DNA from: Numida meleagris
Lineage: Eukaryota; Chordata; Aves; Galliformes; Numididae
Direction of reading: 5' to 3'
NCBI RefSeq assembly: GCF_002078875.1
Contig: NC_034413.1
Location: forward strand, 67,080,802-67,144,801
DNA: 64,000 bases
Shown here: positions 36,838 to 48,829 of the stretch, piece after piece
Position numbering within the stretch: the stretch's first letter is position 1
Layout of the letters: every line of letters begins with the position of its first letter
Program-made: the position numbers and the translations under genes
The notes under the pieces: model-generated
What the model was told of the DNA's origin: nothing
Seen by the model: only the letters and a program-made list of their open reading frames with translations
The model's database searches: none

Positions 36838-37270
36838 GCGAGAAAGCTGCAAAAGGTCTGGAGCATAAGTCTTAGGAGGAGCTGCTGAGGGAGCTGGGAT
36901 TGTTTAGTCTGGAGAAGAGGAGACTTAGAGGAGACCTCCTCACTCTCTACAACTCCATAAAAGGAGGCTGTAGTGAGGTGAAAGGCGGCCTCTACTCCCA
37001 AGTAAGTTGTGATAGGATGAGAGGTGATAGCCTCAAGTTGCACCAGGGGAGGTTCAGATTGGATATTTGGAAGAATTTCTTCTCTAAAAAAGTGGTCAGG
37101 CATTGGAACAGGCTGCCCAGGGAGCCGGTGGAGTCACCATCCCTGGAGCTTTTTAAGGAAAGGGTAGATGTAGTTCTTAGGGACATGGGTTAGCAAGCAA
37201 TATTGGTGGGAGGTGGACGGTTGGACTAGATGATCATAGAATCATTAAGGTTGGAAAAGACCTCTATGAT
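36838..37270 (+). mobile_element. CR1 LINE, longest copy in the window, with inverted 3' tail
   Basis: Sense-strand CR1 covering the last part of ORF2 and the 3' UTR up to TTGGACTAGATGATC at about 37221-37235. In a normal CR1 the tail then continues 'ttagaggtcttttccaaccttaatgattctatgat'. Here the sequence continues with ATCATAGAATCATTAAGG then TTGGAAAAGACCTCTATGAT (37233-37270), which is the same tail in reverse complement. The inverted piece is bounded by the perfect inverted pair ATCATAGA (37233-37240) and TCTATGAT (37263-37270). No flanking target duplication is obvious. 5' truncation is at about 36838. Confidence 0.95.
36876..37193 (+). pseudogene. Relic of CR1 ORF2 C-terminus (reverse transcriptase polyprotein end)
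   Basis: A frame of about 105 codons stays open from just after a TAG at 36873-36875 to a TAG that coincides with the expected end of CR1 ORF2. It encodes the conserved C-terminal region that follows the reverse transcriptase domain: [12 protein letters not shown] near the start, then [27 protein letters not shown] and [11 protein letters not shown] before RDMG at the end. The upstream TAG replaces what is a TAT tyrosine codon in the CR1 consensus as I remember it. The endonuclease and reverse transcriptase domains themselves are absent through 5' truncation, so no active product is possible. The frame does not start with ATG; the codon at 36900 is TTG. Confidence 0.92.
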
Positions 37271-38160
37271 TTAACGAGTTAAAAAAGTACCAGGTATCCA
37301 GACTAGGGCTATAAAAAAAACCTCACTGATTTATGTTTTCTGGTAAATTTAAGTACAGCTTTCCTCTGGGAGATGCAGGCTTCTGCAAAATGAAAATACT
37401 GCTCCAGAAAGAAAGGGCAGAACAGCAATCCTGCACAACCATCCCCCTACCAGGCAGGGAAATAGGCTTTTTGCGTAATAACAAGTTAAATCTAAAATCA
37501 GATACCTAAAATCAGATAGACTGAGATGGCTGTAACTTTTGAACTTGAAAGAAGAGGAAATGAATTTCTCCTGTTTTGACATACTAGAGTGAAAGCATTC
37601 AACTGCACTACTAACACTTGGTTTTATTCCTGTATTTACCATTCACCATATTCCTAAACTAAATCAAAACACAACCTCGTTCCTAGCACTTATAAATGGA
37701 CAAAATCATGCCTCACTTAATGGGATATTAAAATTAGCAGTAATAAGTAATTACTATTTAAATGAAAAGCCCTTCCACCAAAAGACATTCAATACCAGAA
37801 AATATTGCTACTTTGAGAGTGTTTGTCTGCATTCATCTGCCATAGCCTTCCTTTTAGACAAGGAAAGCTCAGAGGAGCTTGGCTGACCTAAGTGTTAACA
37901 TATTTTCCTCTTATGCTCTGTGGTTTTGTTCAGGTCTGTTATGCAATTTAAATGCTAGTTGTCACTGTTCAAAGGAAACAGTACTTCTGAGATGCCTCTG
38001 ATAGGAAACTGTTTTCATTTCATTTGTGGTAGTTTGAATTCCTTGCCAGCTGCTTTGTATGTTAGCTGATATTGAGTTTTACATTGCAGCGTTATGGAAA
38101 GGACTGCAGGAAAAGATCGGCAGCCTTCCATGCAGCACAAGGACATGTATTTCATTTGGC

Positions 38161-38180
38161 AAAAAAAAAAAAAAAAAAAA
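38161..38180. repeat. Poly(A) tract, 20 bases
   Basis: Twenty consecutive A after CATTTGGC. There is no upstream AATAAA in the adjoining 60 bases. Confidence 0.95.
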
Positions 38181-38327
38181 CTTATTTTAAAGCTAAATAT
38201 TAATTTATAGCACAGCACAACATCCATGTTTTTCGTTTCTTTTAACGTGTATTCTCATCATTCCTCTCGGATGATGCCATACTTCGTATGAGAGAACAGT
38301 GAACTGACAGTATTTGATTTGGGGTTT

Positions 38328-38342
38328 TTTATTATTATTATT
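38328..38342. repeat. Short TTA/ATT trinucleotide run
   Basis: About four TTA units follow a short T run. Confidence 0.8.
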
Positions 38343-38560
38343 CTAGACCAATCTAATGCTATATTATTAATTTAGAAAGCACTGCTACAAGATTTACTGA
38401 GGTAGAAGAACATAACAGAAGTACCAATGATCTAAAAGCCATCATAAAAAATAAGAATAAAATAATGAAACTGTTAGAAAAATATATTTTAACTAGATGT
38501 CCAATTGGATAAACAGCATCCCAACAATGCACTCATTAAACTTTTTAAACCTATGCCTTG

Positions 38561-38574
38561 CTCTCTCTCTCTCT
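38561..38574. repeat. (CT)7 microsatellite
   Basis: Seven perfect CT units. Confidence 0.95.
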
Positions 38575-41500
38575 TCAAAGAAGGATTTTCTCTGACCCAA
38601 GTCTTTATGATGATCATATGTTCATGACTTAGCTCAAAGTAGAGTTTCACCAGCTTCAGAAGCATTATTCCAGCCAACACATTAAAAAAACATCAGCTGA
38701 GAGCCAGGCACCTACACAGGGTAGCAGGTTATCGGAGCAGACAGTTGTTCCCATTCACTTAATGAAGTTTCCTCAAGTTGCTAAAGGGTACAGCTGCTCT
38801 GTGCCCTTTTAGAGCTTTGAAAACCTTCCCTTGGAGATCATTTGCTGTTGCTATGCATTCAACAGCTTTGGAAATCCAGCCATCCATCTTCGCATCAAAA
38901 AAATCATATGCCCAGAAGAGGTCCAGGCAGGGAAAATTCTGAAATTTTGACCTTCTGATTTCATCTTTAAACCTAGACTCAGGTGATAGCAACTACTCCA
39001 AAATAAGCATTCGATTGATAATATCCTGAGTGGCAAATATGTGTTCTTTAAACACTGATGAACCTGCAAAATGACTACATCTGCCTCCATTTCCAGACTG
39101 CTGTGCTATGTGAAGATTTGTTCCCCCCTCCCCCCCACAACTGTATGCAAAGAGGAAAAAACACATTTGGATCTGTGACTTTAAGCGGAGCTTAAGGTTA
39201 TGATGAAATCAATCACCAAGTTTGTATATTGCTGCCTTACGTATGTTGTAACTCTTACTTTCTTGGTATCAATGCCTGTGAAACAGCTCAGACTGAGAGG
39301 TTCAAAAAGCTGAGGAAGAAGAACAAGGGCAGGAAGGGCTCTGGCAAACCCACCAATTAAGCCACTGCTGTGTTGGTCACAGGACATAACTGAACCAAGC
39401 CTCCAAACTCCATACATGGACAGAGAATCACTGCATTTGGGCATCTGTATCGCCATGCACCAGCAAGCTCTTATTATGCTGGATTTTTCCTCTGGGCCAC
39501 AAATGCTGCTGATGAAGCAAATACCCGAAGAATAAAGCACCACCCTTCATCAGCATATGCTGATCATAGCTCTCTTATTTAGACTAGAAACAAGATGCAA
39601 GGCTGAAAGCAGGAAACCATGCATCTCAGGTTTTCCTCTAAGTTTATTTTACTTTGCATTAGAAATCGTGCTTCCACAGCACAGACTGTGGCTGACACAA
39701 TGGGGGATCTGCACATTTCAGATAGAGAAGCTTCCCAGCTGTTCAGAGGGCACAGGTATTCTTACTACCACTCAGTACCCCTTTCTGGATCCATCTGACA
39801 TTCAACAATATCCAAGACCATGCAGCCAAGAGAAAGAAGGTTTTCTTGAGAAGCTGGATTTCTAAAAATGGGCAGAAAAATGTTTTCTGCTCTCCTCTGA
39901 GGTGCACCCTTCCCACGGCGATTAACATAACTGCTCTCAGCATGGTCAGCAGAGCTGGTCTTATGGCAACAGATTGATCATTTCTATTTCAGGAATGTGA
40001 AGAGTAATGATTACCGCTACATGAGAAATTTTACTCAAGTCGTGAACTCTGATTCTAAGAACCACTTGTTTTGCATCAGTGAAGACTTCCTATTTCCATG
40101 AGCTACCCCTAATTACACACGGGGAACTGATGGAAGAAGCAGGATTCTCGAGGACTCTATAGAAACAAGCTCTTAAACCCAGAATGTAGGAACAGCTGAG
40201 ATCAAACCTAGGCACTGCACTCACAACCGAGCACAACACGACGTAGGTCAGGCCTCTGGCTACTTGTTCCCGCTTTTCAGGTTGAAGTTTAGGGCTGGTA
40301 TCTTTATACAGTGCTTTCAAATTACAGCTAAATGAGACCTTTCATTAGTATCAGCCCCATGCAACACAGCCACCCTAAAGCAAAAACAGCTAATGGTCAC
40401 GAAGTACTGACAGAGCTTTGCAGCCAAATGCGATGCTCACTTTTAAAAATCATCACCATATTTTATATAATAGTCATTTTAATATGCATGCTCTGTGATT
40501 AGAAAGTAACAAGACAAACACTTCAATAATGTGAAATAAACATCCTATATTCACAGTAAATGACAGCAGAAAAGCTGTACAGATTCCCAGCAATGAGCCC
40601 CTTCTTCAGGAATGTTTTTAAAAGGATTGACAAAGTGATCAAAAAAATAAACATCATTCATACCACAACAAGCCCATAGACATGGCAGCTTCCTAGTTAC
40701 TACGCATCACGCAAACCCTTTGTAGTTGCTCCTTGACAATAATGAGCATGGCTGCTGTAGAATGGCATCCCATTTTTCCCATGCCCTCCTGCACACTGAT
40801 GGCGAGACTGTTTTATAACCACATCACAGTGACTTCCCCAGGGCCAAATGAGATGCACAGTGCTGAGCTCTACGGGGTTCAGCATTTTCTCTGAGATGTG
40901 GGTGCCTCTGGGAAAGCTCGCTGTGGGGCACCGTGCATCCGAAGCATGGATTTCCTCAGCTCCTTCTGGAATCTCACAAACACCTCAGCCAGAAGTCAGC
41001 TCCAATCATAGTATATGGCATTGCCTACGAGGGTCCGCAAGTGCCCCAGTGCTGCTGGTAAGGCACAGCAAGAAAAAATAAACCTGAAGTGAATGTGTGC
41101 CTGTACTCCTTGAATATTTCAGTAACAAAACTACATGACTACTGTCACACTACAAGGACAGTCACCCTTGAGGGGAAGCATTCACCTAAGCCTAGATGAC
41201 ACACTGTGCTCACGCCCTTTGTGTGAGGAAAGGGAACAATAAGCACATCCCATGGAAGCATTTCGGCAACGCCATTCCAGCTAAGCTTGGCATCACAAAA
41301 TAAGATCTGGATTCGGACAAACATTGCCCACCAGAGGGGAAAAAATATGCTGACACCAGTCTCATCTTGCAGCCATAATTTCCACTCTGTTTTTGCACGG
41401 CAAAATGACTTCATGAGCCAAAATACAGTATTTTAATAAGTCACTTCATGAAAGCTAAAGCTGTTGAAATCCAATTTTTTCTTTCACAACTCAAGGGCTC

Positions 41501-42159
41501 CAAGAGCAGTCACCGACTCACCTGAAGAGTCCTCGTTGCTCCATTCAGACATTTCTGATTAACTGAAATAAGTGCTAAAACCCAGGTATTGTCGAGATTT
41601 AGAAAGGAAATGTTCAAAAACGTAAGGAAATAGGGACAAGTATCCAGTCACATCACATACTCCTGCTGTTCTCAGTAACTTGAAACAAAAAACACGTTTC
41701 CTTCAAAAACTGTTTTTATCATCTAAAAAAAAAATCATGTAAAAATCCTTGGAAAATACAACCAGATTATAACACATATCCTCATCTCCACAAAAATCAC
41801 GTGACAGACGAAAGAGGACTGAAACACAGATGTCTGCTACAGCACCTGAATTTACTACAACAAAGATATAAGCAGGATTATTACATCCTATTCTGGGATT
41901 CATTTCTGGGGCTTGTTAATTATCCCAGAGCATTCAGCAGCCAGAGTTCAGAGCTCGCGTTTGATTCCTGCAGAGATGAGTCAAAATTGTACATTCAGAA
42001 CAAGTACAGTGTATGCACAAATTTATCTTCATTACCAGTCTGTTTTCAATGGCCAGAGCAGTTGAAACAAGCCAGATTTCGGTCTTTATTTATGACACTC
42101 GTGAGAATTCAGATATGCAACAACATACTTACATGCAAAGTTTGCGATGTCGGAGGGAT

Positions 42160-42232
42160 GCATTTCCCCGGTTGTAAAACGGGAATAATAACGCTCAGCG
42201 GTCCACATTACTCATTTGATGAAATAATTAAC
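42160..42232 (+). mobile_element. Ancient MIR-like SINE core, sense orientation
   Basis: CATTTCCCCGGTTGTAAAAC followed by GGGAATAATAACGCTCAGCG resembles the MIR core 'cagtttcctcatctgtaaaatggggataataatacctacc'. By eye about 25 of 33 bases agree over the best part. Further right, CTCATTTGATGAAATAATTA resembles 'ggattaaatgagataat' only loosely. Opposite orientation to the two MIR-like fragments at 3.2-3.8 kb. Diverged and called from memory of the consensus. Confidence 0.5.
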
Positions 42233-45200
42233 TGGAGAAAATTTATAGTCCAATTTGGGCCCCCTTTACAACTACAACAGAAAGGAGAGGATCTCGCAGC
42301 GAGCAAGCTGTGGCACGGTGCCGCCGAGGACATGAAGTGCCATCGTCACCCACTGAGGATCAGGGGTTGCAGCTCAGGTTTGTGACTCTGGAGAAGAAAA
42401 GCCACGCCACAAGCTAGCATGCACAGCTTTTTTATCAGCATGAACGTTTCTCCAAGGTCAAATCAGTAGACGTTAAGAATTAGCAACTGGACGACTATTA
42501 GAATATTTCAGACACCATTCATTTTGCAAGAACCACAAAGCTCAGCTTAACCAGCAGTTACCAGACGCTGAAATACTTCACGCTAGTCAGCAAGCTATCT
42601 GTGGTTGACTTTATTTCCAAAGGTCTCCAGAGAGTTCAGAGGTACGTATCTCTACAAATACAAATGTTGCCTTGAAAGCCTGCTATTTATTTTTCAATAT
42701 GTGAGTACAGCTCCTCAAGGAGAGAAGCATCAGAGGTGGGAGGGGCTGCAGATGTCAGGCACAGACTGCAGGCAGGCTGCCACAAAACGAGCCCCAGGGT
42801 AAATTTACCCTAATGGCAACCAACATGAACATAGTACTTACTGGAAAAAGGTTAGCGCTCAATGTTGCTTCTACTTCAGCTTTCAAGATCACCATGACAT
42901 ACATTAAAGAACGTTTTCATGAACTTTTTCTTTGTACCAACAGTCAGTGGAATACTTTGCTGAGGGTAAAGTGGAACTCGGCCATTTAATGATGTATACT
43001 TCAGGTTTCATGTGAGCCATTTACAGCTCTGAACTTTAACACAGGAGTTTAGGGTATTTCAGAAGCCATTAGCATAATGATCCCTTGTTAGAATTCTCAA
43101 CTGCTAGAAATCTCAACTCAAATGGGCTTTTTTCGGTTGTAAGGTCAGAACAAACATGCTATCAAGTTGCTAAATATGACATGCACGGATGTTGCACATC
43201 TGTGTTTCTATGGAAACTTTCACTTGTGTTTGGGGTTGATGTTTATTTCTGTTACTTCACCATCTCTCCAAATTCACCTGTTCATCCAACTCTCTGCGCT
43301 TCCAAAGGCTGATCTCAGTACTGGGAGCATTTTCTCGAAGCAGATTTAAAAACGTGATTTGTCATTCACAAACAGTGGTTTGGCTGGGATTAGTGTACAT
43401 GTCAGAATTTGAAAAGAAACCAAATGTCTGAAGTTCAAGATTCGTAAGCCTCAGCTGAGTCACTCCTGTCCTTCACACTTCTCTACAGCCTCAAGAAGAA
43501 TGCTTGTGCTACTTCACCACAGCCCCAGCTTTTCTTATTTTTATTGCAAGTTGTCTGGTTAGCCAGGACCTTCCCCCTTGATATATATCCATGTCTGATT
43601 TTCTTGGTACATTTGTGGAGATGGTCACAGATACCTTACGCTTCACAAAGCTTCCTTAGACATGCAGGAACTTGTATTAGAGGAGCTAGGGAAGATCAAG
43701 CCAATTTAGCTAGAAGAGAAATTGACCCAAACTGCTGTCAAAAACCTAAAACCTGAAATACTTGAATAGTTTAGATGAACACATCAGTTTCATAAAAAAC
43801 TGCGTTCTTCTGAACTCCTGCACTGCATTGCTAACCAAAAAGAAAAATTCTGTTCCTATGAGATCATAGATCTAAACTGAGGCAACTAGTGGAAGCAGTT
43901 TTTATACAGGTGACTTAATGCCATCACTCATAAAACAGCATGATGTCATGCAAATAATTTGTCTGATCATCCAAAATCATAAGATATAAATTTGACAAAT
44001 CACATCAATCAAGGTCACTGCTAAAGCCAGACTACTCCAAGAGCACACTAAGTTGGTATTTCATTTCTGTTAATTTTCAGAGAAGCATTTATTAGAATTT
44101 GTCCATCAGCAGTTCTTCTGTCCTGGGAGGAGCCTGCTACAAGTGACGTTTTCACTTATACAGATTTATCCATGTTATTTCAGTCCTCAAAGCAGCATTT
44201 TCTCCTCTCAAATCCTGTGGTCCCTGAAGCAGTCCCTGTAACTAAGCAGCACTGTAATCTTTCAGCTTTTGAGTACCTTACAGCAAATTGCTGGCCCCGC
44301 TGAGCACTATTTCAGGATCATTTGTTTTAATCTCAGTCCCCTCTACTCCTGCAATTAAACCTCGAGCTAATTAATAGCACTGGTGCAACTAAGAGGTGTC
44401 AGAAACCACTTAGTTTCCCCCTTCCACTGCTGCCTTCTCAAAACAAGGATAGCTTTTCCGTGCTTTCCCATGTTACTCTTGTAATTTGTTACACCCAGGT
44501 TTCTGGGACTGGCTCAGCTCCCCCAAATCCAGCACTGCCATTCAAATCATTGCAGTTGCTGACTGTGTGCACTGGCTGGTTGCTCTTTGCACTGAAGGAT
44601 GCTTTTCCAGAGCAAAACGGCAAAGATCTCGGAACTAGTTTCAATTCAGAAGACAACTTACTTTAAACAATATTAATTCTTCAGCTCTTTATGAAGGAAG
44701 AGCTGTAGGCACCGTCTGAAATACAACTTCCACTGCATTGGCTCAACTATTACATAGTTGTTCAAATGCAAAAAGTTTATGTTGCGATGCATTATTTAAT
44801 GTATAGCCAGCACTTCATCTCCTTTGCTTCACGTTTACAGTCTTGATGAAGCTGACATCAATTCTACCTTCACCTGAGGATTGACACCACTTGACTAACT
44901 TAGGCTGAAGTGAAACTTCTGAAGCTGAAATTTTTCTGCCCGTCTTTTTTTGTCTTTTTCCAAGCATGATCAATGCCACTGTGCACAGCTAAACCTGTCA
45001 GTCTCCACTTTGTCAAGTTGCTCATCATATTTATCTCAGACAGTTCCACAACCCAAAAGTTAAGTTTCCAGTGGAAACCCAACTCTAAGATCAATATCGC
45101 ACAAGAACACCCTCACCACATCATTAGCTACCCCACATATGTCCCATAGCATTTACAGCATTGACTAGAAACGTTTTCTTTGACAGAGCAGCTTTTCCAA

Positions 45201-45579
45201 ATAAAAAACCCTTTATATGCTGAAAAATTCTGTTGCAGATTTACATAGTGGCTCCTCTTTAACTCTTGATATTTTGTGCTACGTAACAATAACGACTCAC
45301 TCAAATACCTCTGCTTTTACAAATCTTTTTAGGAACAAAATGTGATGTAAGTTAAATGGAAATGTGTACACCTCACCTTAACTAAGTGACCGTCTCCACA
45401 GCAAGCCTATTATTTTGGTGCAGTTTTTAGATAAGACTTAGAAGGTTCTCTCACAGCCCCTACATGTTTTCAAGTGCCGACGTATGCATCTTGTGATTTA
45501 ACTAAGCTGGGAAGGAAGTCCAAGATTCTTAAATCTGTTTTACTGCTTGGACCCTCCTCGTTTGGAAGTTATACATTAG
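42233..45579. other. Non-coding stretch
   Basis: No gene or named repeat. At 43941-43955 a CRE-like TGATGTCA overlaps an octamer ATGCAAAT by one base. Confidence 0.5.
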
Positions 45580-45810
45580 TGTAAGTTGGAAGCGATCCCT
45601 AGAGGACAACTCTCATTCAAAGCAGAGCAAAGTTCAGAGATGGTTCAGGTTGCGCTCAGCTCATCTACGACATTGTTGAATATTTCTAAAGATGGAGATA
45701 CCATAGCCCCGCTGTGCGCCTGTCTCACTACTAAACATCATCATGATTATTCTGTTTTTCACTTTTATTTGTAGGAATTTCCCTTTCTGCAACTCACAAC
45801 AGTCTCCACA
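45580..45810 (-). mobile_element. Old CR1 LINE fragment, antisense
   Basis: TGTAAGTTGGAAGCGATCCC, then CAAAGCAGAGCAAAGTTCAG, ATGGTTCAGGTTGC, TTGTTGAATATTTCTAAAGA, TGGAGATACCATAGCC and GAATTTCCCTTTCTGCAACT follow the antisense CR1 consensus ('gttggaagggacctctggagg', 'tcaaagcagggccaacttcag', 'tcaggttgctcaggg', 'gaatatctccaaggatggagattcca', 'aatttcccttgttgcaactt') in order over about 230 bases. It diverges much more than the 19.7-kb copy. An open frame at 45586-45774 is a by-product. Confidence 0.85.
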
Positions 45811-46960
45811 GTCTCACCTCTAAGACCAAAATTAGCCTTCTCGCACCCACTGTGAAGAAATGCCACTCCTCTCCATCCGGTCCCTAACCACTCTGAGGCA
45901 GCATTCAAACAACTAAGTTTCATTTTTTCAGATAAACATACAAGGATCATACTTCTTACAACCGCAGACAGGATGTTTAACGCATGCAAGCCCTTACTGG
46001 TTTCTTTAATCTTACCAGGCATGGGTTACCAATCACGTTGCGATGATATCAACTTTGGGATGGACCATCTCTGCCCTACTGCTGATTAAGGGAGACTGGG
46101 AAAGCCTTCAGCTGTTTTTAAGCAGACTTTCAACTCAGAAAGCAAATAAACATCCATTATTCAGGAATTCAGATAATTTGTAACAGGGTTGATACAGTTG
46201 TACAATCAAAAATCGAGGTGTATCATCGTGTCATGCAAAACAGATACCTATTGTGGTACTCTATTGGCCTGGCAGAAGTGAGACAACAGAAAACTTCAGC
46301 CTGTGAAATCCAACATGCCTGAATATTAAGTTCTTATCTGACTTCGTGGGAAGCACAGGAACCTCTGCAGTATTGAGAAGACTGCTTACTTTAGTACAGA
46401 ATCAGGCAGTAAATCATGTAATTTACATTAATATAGGAAAAGTCAGACAAGCTTGGGGTGCAGAGACAGAGGTATATTCTGTCTAGGAGAAAAAAATTTA
46501 AAAACTCCATGAGATACACAGTAAAACAACAAAAGATATAACTTTGTAGGGAGCGTAAAAGACAACAATGGCTCTGAAAGCCATTTGACAAGAAAACAGA
46601 AGCACAAAGAACAGTAACAAAATATGCATTGTTGTGTTCAAAGCAACATAATGAGTTTCCAGAGTAACATGCATATAGATAGGTGTTTCTTAGGGTTTTA
46701 AAACTAATGGCTTGATGGATTGAGGGGAAAAACAATCCGTCGTAAAGTGATTTTTTACACAAGGCACATATGCACTGTTATACTTTAATTGTATACCTCT
46801 ATTTTAGAAACATATCTGACCTTCTGTGTACTAAGGATTCATTGATTTTCAATAATTCTGAGTGCTCAGCAGGATCCTTGATTCTCAGAGCAATCTGACA
46901 GATTGTGAACATTTGTAAATCTCTTACTTGCTAAGTGCCTTAATAAAAGGTGACTGAGCC

Positions 46961-46980
46961 TTTTTTTTTTTAAAAAAAAA
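46961..46980. repeat. T11-A9 tract
   Basis: Eleven T followed directly by nine A. It is a self-complementary AT tract of the kind that stiffens DNA and disfavours nucleosomes. Confidence 0.9.
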
Positions 46981-48776
46981 GCCAAATTTATCTTCTTGAA
47001 AATATCATGAAGTCACACATACAGCAGGCACTGCTGGCGTTTGATGCTTGTGGGGAACCGTTTTATGAAAATAACCACAAGGGAATCACCAAATTCCTGT
47101 GGTGATACTAGAAGTAACTCTTGTTATAATCTTAGGACCAAAAAGTGGTCTAAGCACAAAGGTAATTTGTATGCAAGTAGACGGAGTCAAGTTAAATTCA
47201 GCCATGCGCACGAGTTCCTTGAATTATAACAAAGTATTCCTCAATGACTTTGAGTTGGGCATCACCCTGCCATCTTTGCAGTGCCACATGCATGCTGTCT
47301 CAGAGTTCTCCTCTAGTCCTTGTAGGCTATGTCTGGCTAGTGGAGATGAGTCTCAATAGTAATTAATGACTCAACGTTTCCCTTACAATCTTCTTATTCC
47401 CAGCCTGGATCTCCCTTGAGTTTAAGGGTCACCACACCACAGCTGCAAGACTGTTCCCAGAAAGGCAAAGAGAACTGGGAAGAGATTTTCTTAAAAATTA
47501 TTATGTTAAAGGATTCCCCTTATTTTTCTCAATCTGCCTTCTGTTCCCTTGATTCCTTTCAACAAATTATAGTTCATCTTCTCTTGGTTTGATTTGCTCT
47601 CCATAATGCATATCCTTACAGAGGGGAAGTTTTCACTGAAAGTTTTCTTGGATTTAAGGACTTTTTGTGATTTTTGAAAGATACTCTTGGTTTACCTACT
47701 GTTTTTAAACTCAGAATGAACAATATAACAGTTCAAAGAACTTGCAGTGTTAAAAGCCGAGAGCAGTCTTCCTGTAATCCTCCATTCTCAAAGCTGGAGC
47801 AAACTCCACAGTGAACGTTGCACGGAGTGCACTTGACCAAAATGAAATGAGATTAGAAATGCCACGAGGAAGTTGATAGATAGATATGTGCTTCACCATT
47901 TACTTTTCCAGTGGGCCACGGTGCATACTGTCTTATGAGTAAACACACCCAGCAGTCATCTGTATTTCATTAGTAGAATGTCGCATTTTTCTACCAATTA
48001 ATAATAACTGTTGCAGACTTGAAAACACTTCCCTACTAGTACAAACGAAAAAGCTTGAACACCTTGACACTGTAAGTATTGCACTAAAAGAAATCTGCAG
48101 TAAGACTGGAATTCCACTTTTTGCTCTCCTGAACAGCAGCACGCATTATTCTCCCACAGCTACCAAATAACATCAATTAGGAGCAGAAGCAAGATGTGCT
48201 ACTATAAAAGGACATTATCTCCCGTTGGCTAAAATGACCTTTTTAAAGCCAAGGTAAAATTTTTAATTAAAGTCTGAATTGCTTCTAGGACTGTCTTAAA
48301 ACCAGGAACTTTTCATAAAATTGAGGTAATTATCAAGTACCAAACATGTCAGAGTTTAAAATAGGACATATATATCATATATTGATTCATACAGGTTACA
48401 TAAATTTGTGTAACAAGCATATAGATTTAATTTCTCACTTCTAAAATAAAATATGCTTACATCAAAATCCATTTATTTGTTATATATTGGTTTACGAATA
48501 AAGTACACTGTGGCATGACTGTTTTATTTACTTGCATACAAAATAGGGATTCATTTATGACAAATTGATTAATGTATATAATATGTTGGTTTGCAGTTGC
48601 AGAATATTAGATGTTGCAGAATTGCTTTTGGTTTGTAAGTCATTAATTTCCTGATAAGCCATACTGGTTGAATTTAAATATATAAAGGTCTATTTGTCTT
48701 TAACTTTGGATAACAACCGCTAAGAGTTAGCGCGACTTCTGTATGCACAGACTCCTGCAAGAAAATTAATCCTATG

Positions 48777-48829
48777 CTTATATGAATAGTCATAATAGAA
48801 TTTGAATATTAACCTACTATTCATATGAG
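48777..48829. other. Inverted repeat able to form a 14-bp hairpin
   Basis: ATATGAATAGT (48780-48790) is answered by its exact reverse complement ACTATTCATAT (48816-48826). Three outer positions (CTT with GAG) add two Watson-Crick pairs and one G-U pair in RNA. The loop is 25 nt. The stem is AT-rich and shorter than a usual pre-microRNA stem, so I do not call a microRNA. Confidence 0.7.

Larger units (their letters stand above)
37271..42159. other. Gene-free stretch with simple repeats
   Basis: No gene or named interspersed repeat besides the short A, CT and TTA runs. Frames on both strands at 39181-39543 and 40700-41081 are open because of composition and resemble no known protein. Confidence 0.5.

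Noticed and set aside
41801..42385. Longest open frame of the window, about 195 codons, plus strand
   Set aside because: It begins with GTG, has no early in-frame ATG, resembles no protein family, and runs through a MIR-like SINE remnant. Length alone is not convincing in 64 kb read in six frames.
45366..45410. CTTAACTAAGTGACCGTCTC resembling the antisense MIR 'ggttaagtgacttgccc' block
   Set aside because: Too short and no neighbouring MIR blocks in order.
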